DNA from: a virus
Length of the DNA stretch: 64,000 bases
IMG/VR virus record: IMGVR_UViG_3300032235_000776
Span: 27,959-91,958 of that record
Strand: one strand, 5' to 3'
The notes under the pieces were generated by a model. The model was not told where the DNA came from. It ran no database searches and saw only the letters and a program-made list of their open reading frames with translations. Shown piece after piece: positions 62,646-64,000 of the stretch. How positions within the stretch are numbered: position 1 is the stretch's first letter; every line of letters starts with the position of its first letter. A program made the translations under genes and the position numbers.

Positions 62646-63449
62646 TTACCAAGGTAAATCGTCAGATCCTGATGCGGTTGCAGTTGCTTCTTCTTCAATC
62701 CCTGCAGGGGCAGCTTCTTGAATGTATTCTCTAAAGGAAAGGTCATTACCCCATTCACCTTTATATGGATAATCTGGATTGGTTGCTTTCTTAACTAAGT
62801 ACTGCTCTGACTTAGATGTAAAGATAGCTGGTAAGAACATACCTGTCCATGCATCTTGATACTTACCATCTTTAACACCTAATAGCATATGAAATACTCT
62901 TTCTTTCTCAATTGCTGCATCCAATACATCTTTCAATTCCTTGATAGATCCCATTGCAATCTTTTGAAAACTTTCAAATTGAGGAAATGGCTTGCTTAGG
63001 GCTGCGTTAAACAAAGCAATTAGAAACTCATATAATGTAGCTTCACCTTTCTTTGCAATTCTTAAGCCATCCATTTTCATCTTTTGCCATTCTGCAGTTG
63101 CTGCCTCATTCTTAGCTTTTACAGCATCAACATTTGCAAAATAACCAGTTTTACCAAATGCATTGATATACTGGAAATTACCTGATTGCTTACTAACTAC
63201 ATCTTCATTTGAGATAAAGATTGAAAACTTAAAGAATTTATTGATTGAATCCTCACGGCACCAGAAATCCAATCTGTAGTTATCACCATTCTCATAGGTG
63301 ATATCTCTTTCAATCTCAGTACCTAAAATCTTACCAAGTTGTTCCTTGGTTGGATTTACAGCTACTGGAGTTAATTTTGCTAAACCTTGATACAATTTTC
63401 TTGAGCTACCAGAGCTCACTACGCTTTCTTCGATTTGATCTAATTTCAT
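62646..63449 (-). CDS. Single-stranded DNA-binding protein
   Basis: 267 residues. The N-terminal two thirds is a mixed beta region with aromatic residues (DFWCREDSINKFFKFSIFIS, NFQYINAFGKTGYF) suitable for stacking on bases. The C-terminal acidic tail ends in SDDLPW, the type of tail SSBs use to recruit partners. The phage replication context and the ATGA overlap with the RecA-like ATPase gene support the call. It is not a plain OB-fold E. coli-type SSB and resembles the crAss-like SSB family. Confidence 0.75.
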   Translation of the reverse strand: MKLDQIEESVVSSGSSRKLYQGLAKLTPVAVNPTKEQLGKILGTEIERDITYENGDNYRLDFWCREDSINKFFKFSIFISNEDVVSKQSGNFQYINAFGKTGYFANVDAVKAKNEAATAEWQKMKMDGLRIAKKGEATLYEFLIALFNAALSKPFPQFESFQKIAMGSIKELKDVLDAAIEKERVFHMLLGVKDGKYQDAWTGMFLPAIFTSKSEQYLVKKATNPDYPYKGEWGNDLSFREYIQEAAPAGIEEEATATASGSDDLPW

Positions 63450-64000
63450 TTTACTTTTAAGTTATTATATACATTTTCCCAATACGTCTCTATTACATCT
63501 CCTACTTTATCAGAGATTAATATTTTACCAGTCAGGTGTGGGGCCCTAGAACCGGCAATTAATGAATCGTTGTCGTTTTCAAAGGAAAGATATCTCTTAT
63601 CTCCTTCTGCGATCAACTTACTGATTGTGCTTACTCTTGCAGCAAGCATGTTTTTGATTTTACCTGTTAGGTTCATCTCGCTTCCAATGATAGTTTCCTG
63701 AGTCACTGTATCCTTGATAAACTTATCCTTAATATGGACAATCCATATTCTGTAAGGAACAAGATTCATAATCTCTTGGATTTGATTCATAAACCATTCT
63801 CTTGGAAATCTCCATCCGGTACCTTCGCCTAAAGTAGTTACACTTTTCCATTCTGGATGAGTATGAGTATACATAACTCCTTTTTCATCCCTATTAAACT
63901 TTTTACCTTGGGTAGTCTTCATGTAGAAATACGTGCCGGCAATGTCGGCCCATTCGTCTAAGACACTTAAATTATCAATTGCAAGATAATCTATTTGTCC
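63446..64000 (-). CDS. RecA-like/Sak4-type ATPase, 5' end outside window
   Basis: The frame is open through the right edge, and an ATG at 63922 lies inside it, so the N-terminus with the expected Walker A is missing. Just inside the edge, YLAIDNLSVLDEWADI has the shape of a Walker B strand. It is followed by RFPREWFMNQIQEIMNLVPYRIWIVHIKDKF, the sensor strand of RecA-fold ATPases. This fits Sak4-like annealing/recombination ATPases found beside SSB and primase in phages. ATP binding is inferred because the P-loop cannot be seen. Confidence 0.65.
   Translation of the reverse strand, partial: GQIDYLAIDNLSVLDEWADIAGTYFYMKTTQGKKFNRDEKGVMYTHTHPEWKSVTTLGEGTGWRFPREWFMNQIQEIMNLVPYRIWIVHIKDKFIKDTVTQETIIGSEMNLTGKIKNMLAARVSTISKLIAEGDKRYLSFENDNDSLIAGSRAPHLTGKILISDKVGDVIETYWENVYNNLKVK

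Noticed and set aside
1-64000. Stop-codon reassignment (TAG to Gln) as in some crAss-like phages
   Set aside because: Long genes contain no internal TAG under the standard code, and TAG ends the genes at 53787 and 61522.

Overview
The window looks like about two thirds of a tailed phage genome of the crAss-like group (Crassvirales), with a Bacteroidota host. It is AT-rich, densely coded and has overlapping genes (TAATG and ATGA junctions). Starts sit in A-rich sequence with few Shine-Dalgarno motifs. Several promoter candidates match the Bacteroidota pattern (-7 TAnnTTTG, -33 TTG). The diagnostic gene is a 2900-residue protein with the DFDID metal-binding loop of the single-chain virion RNA polymerase known from Cellulophaga phage phi14:2. 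It lies among other giant genes in the usual crAss order. TAA, TGA and TAG all act as stops, so I see no stop-codon reassignment. I found no tRNA, CRISPR array, integrase or insertion sequence, and no gene-free stretch longer than about 110 bases.

Layout. 1-4925: end of a probable major capsid gene, a terminator, two small Cys-containing structural genes and two Cys-rich fibre-like genes, closed by a strong terminator. 4963-12967: metallophosphoesterase, IHF-like protein, two ring/tail-tube proteins and a 1579-residue muzzle/tail-stabilisation protein. 12964-23972: a ferritin, a papain-like/peptidoglycan-binding protein and three further cargo-type proteins. 23974-47329: three giant virion genes (unknown 2641 aa; RNA polymerase 2900 aa; zincin plus LysM 2241 aa). 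47396-54554: small tail and fibre genes, the lysis cassette (holin, GH73 glucosaminidase, spanin-like protein), small basic proteins, an exported beta-rich protein and three small genes. A bidirectional terminator (54612-54640) separates this rightward block from a leftward block at 54644-64000: RecB-type nuclease, BCS1-like AAA ATPase, thymidylate synthase, MazG pyrophosphohydrolase, HTH protein, primase, single-stranded-DNA-binding protein and a RecA-like ATPase cut by the window edge.

How it works together (inference). The leftward block is the replication and nucleotide-metabolism set, probably early. The rightward block is the virion and lysis set, probably late. The giant proteins are probably carried in the particle and ejected, with the polymerase starting phage transcription in the cell.

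The most unusual stretch is 12964-20982. A complete ferritin with all six diiron ligands starts with a basic tail resembling the next genes' starts. The two proteins after it share a near-identical 25-residue C-terminal tag. GG-x-aromatic motifs recur, and a papain-like domain is encoded alongside. I read this tentatively as a virion cargo module with common targeting or processing signals that includes an iron-storage enzyme.
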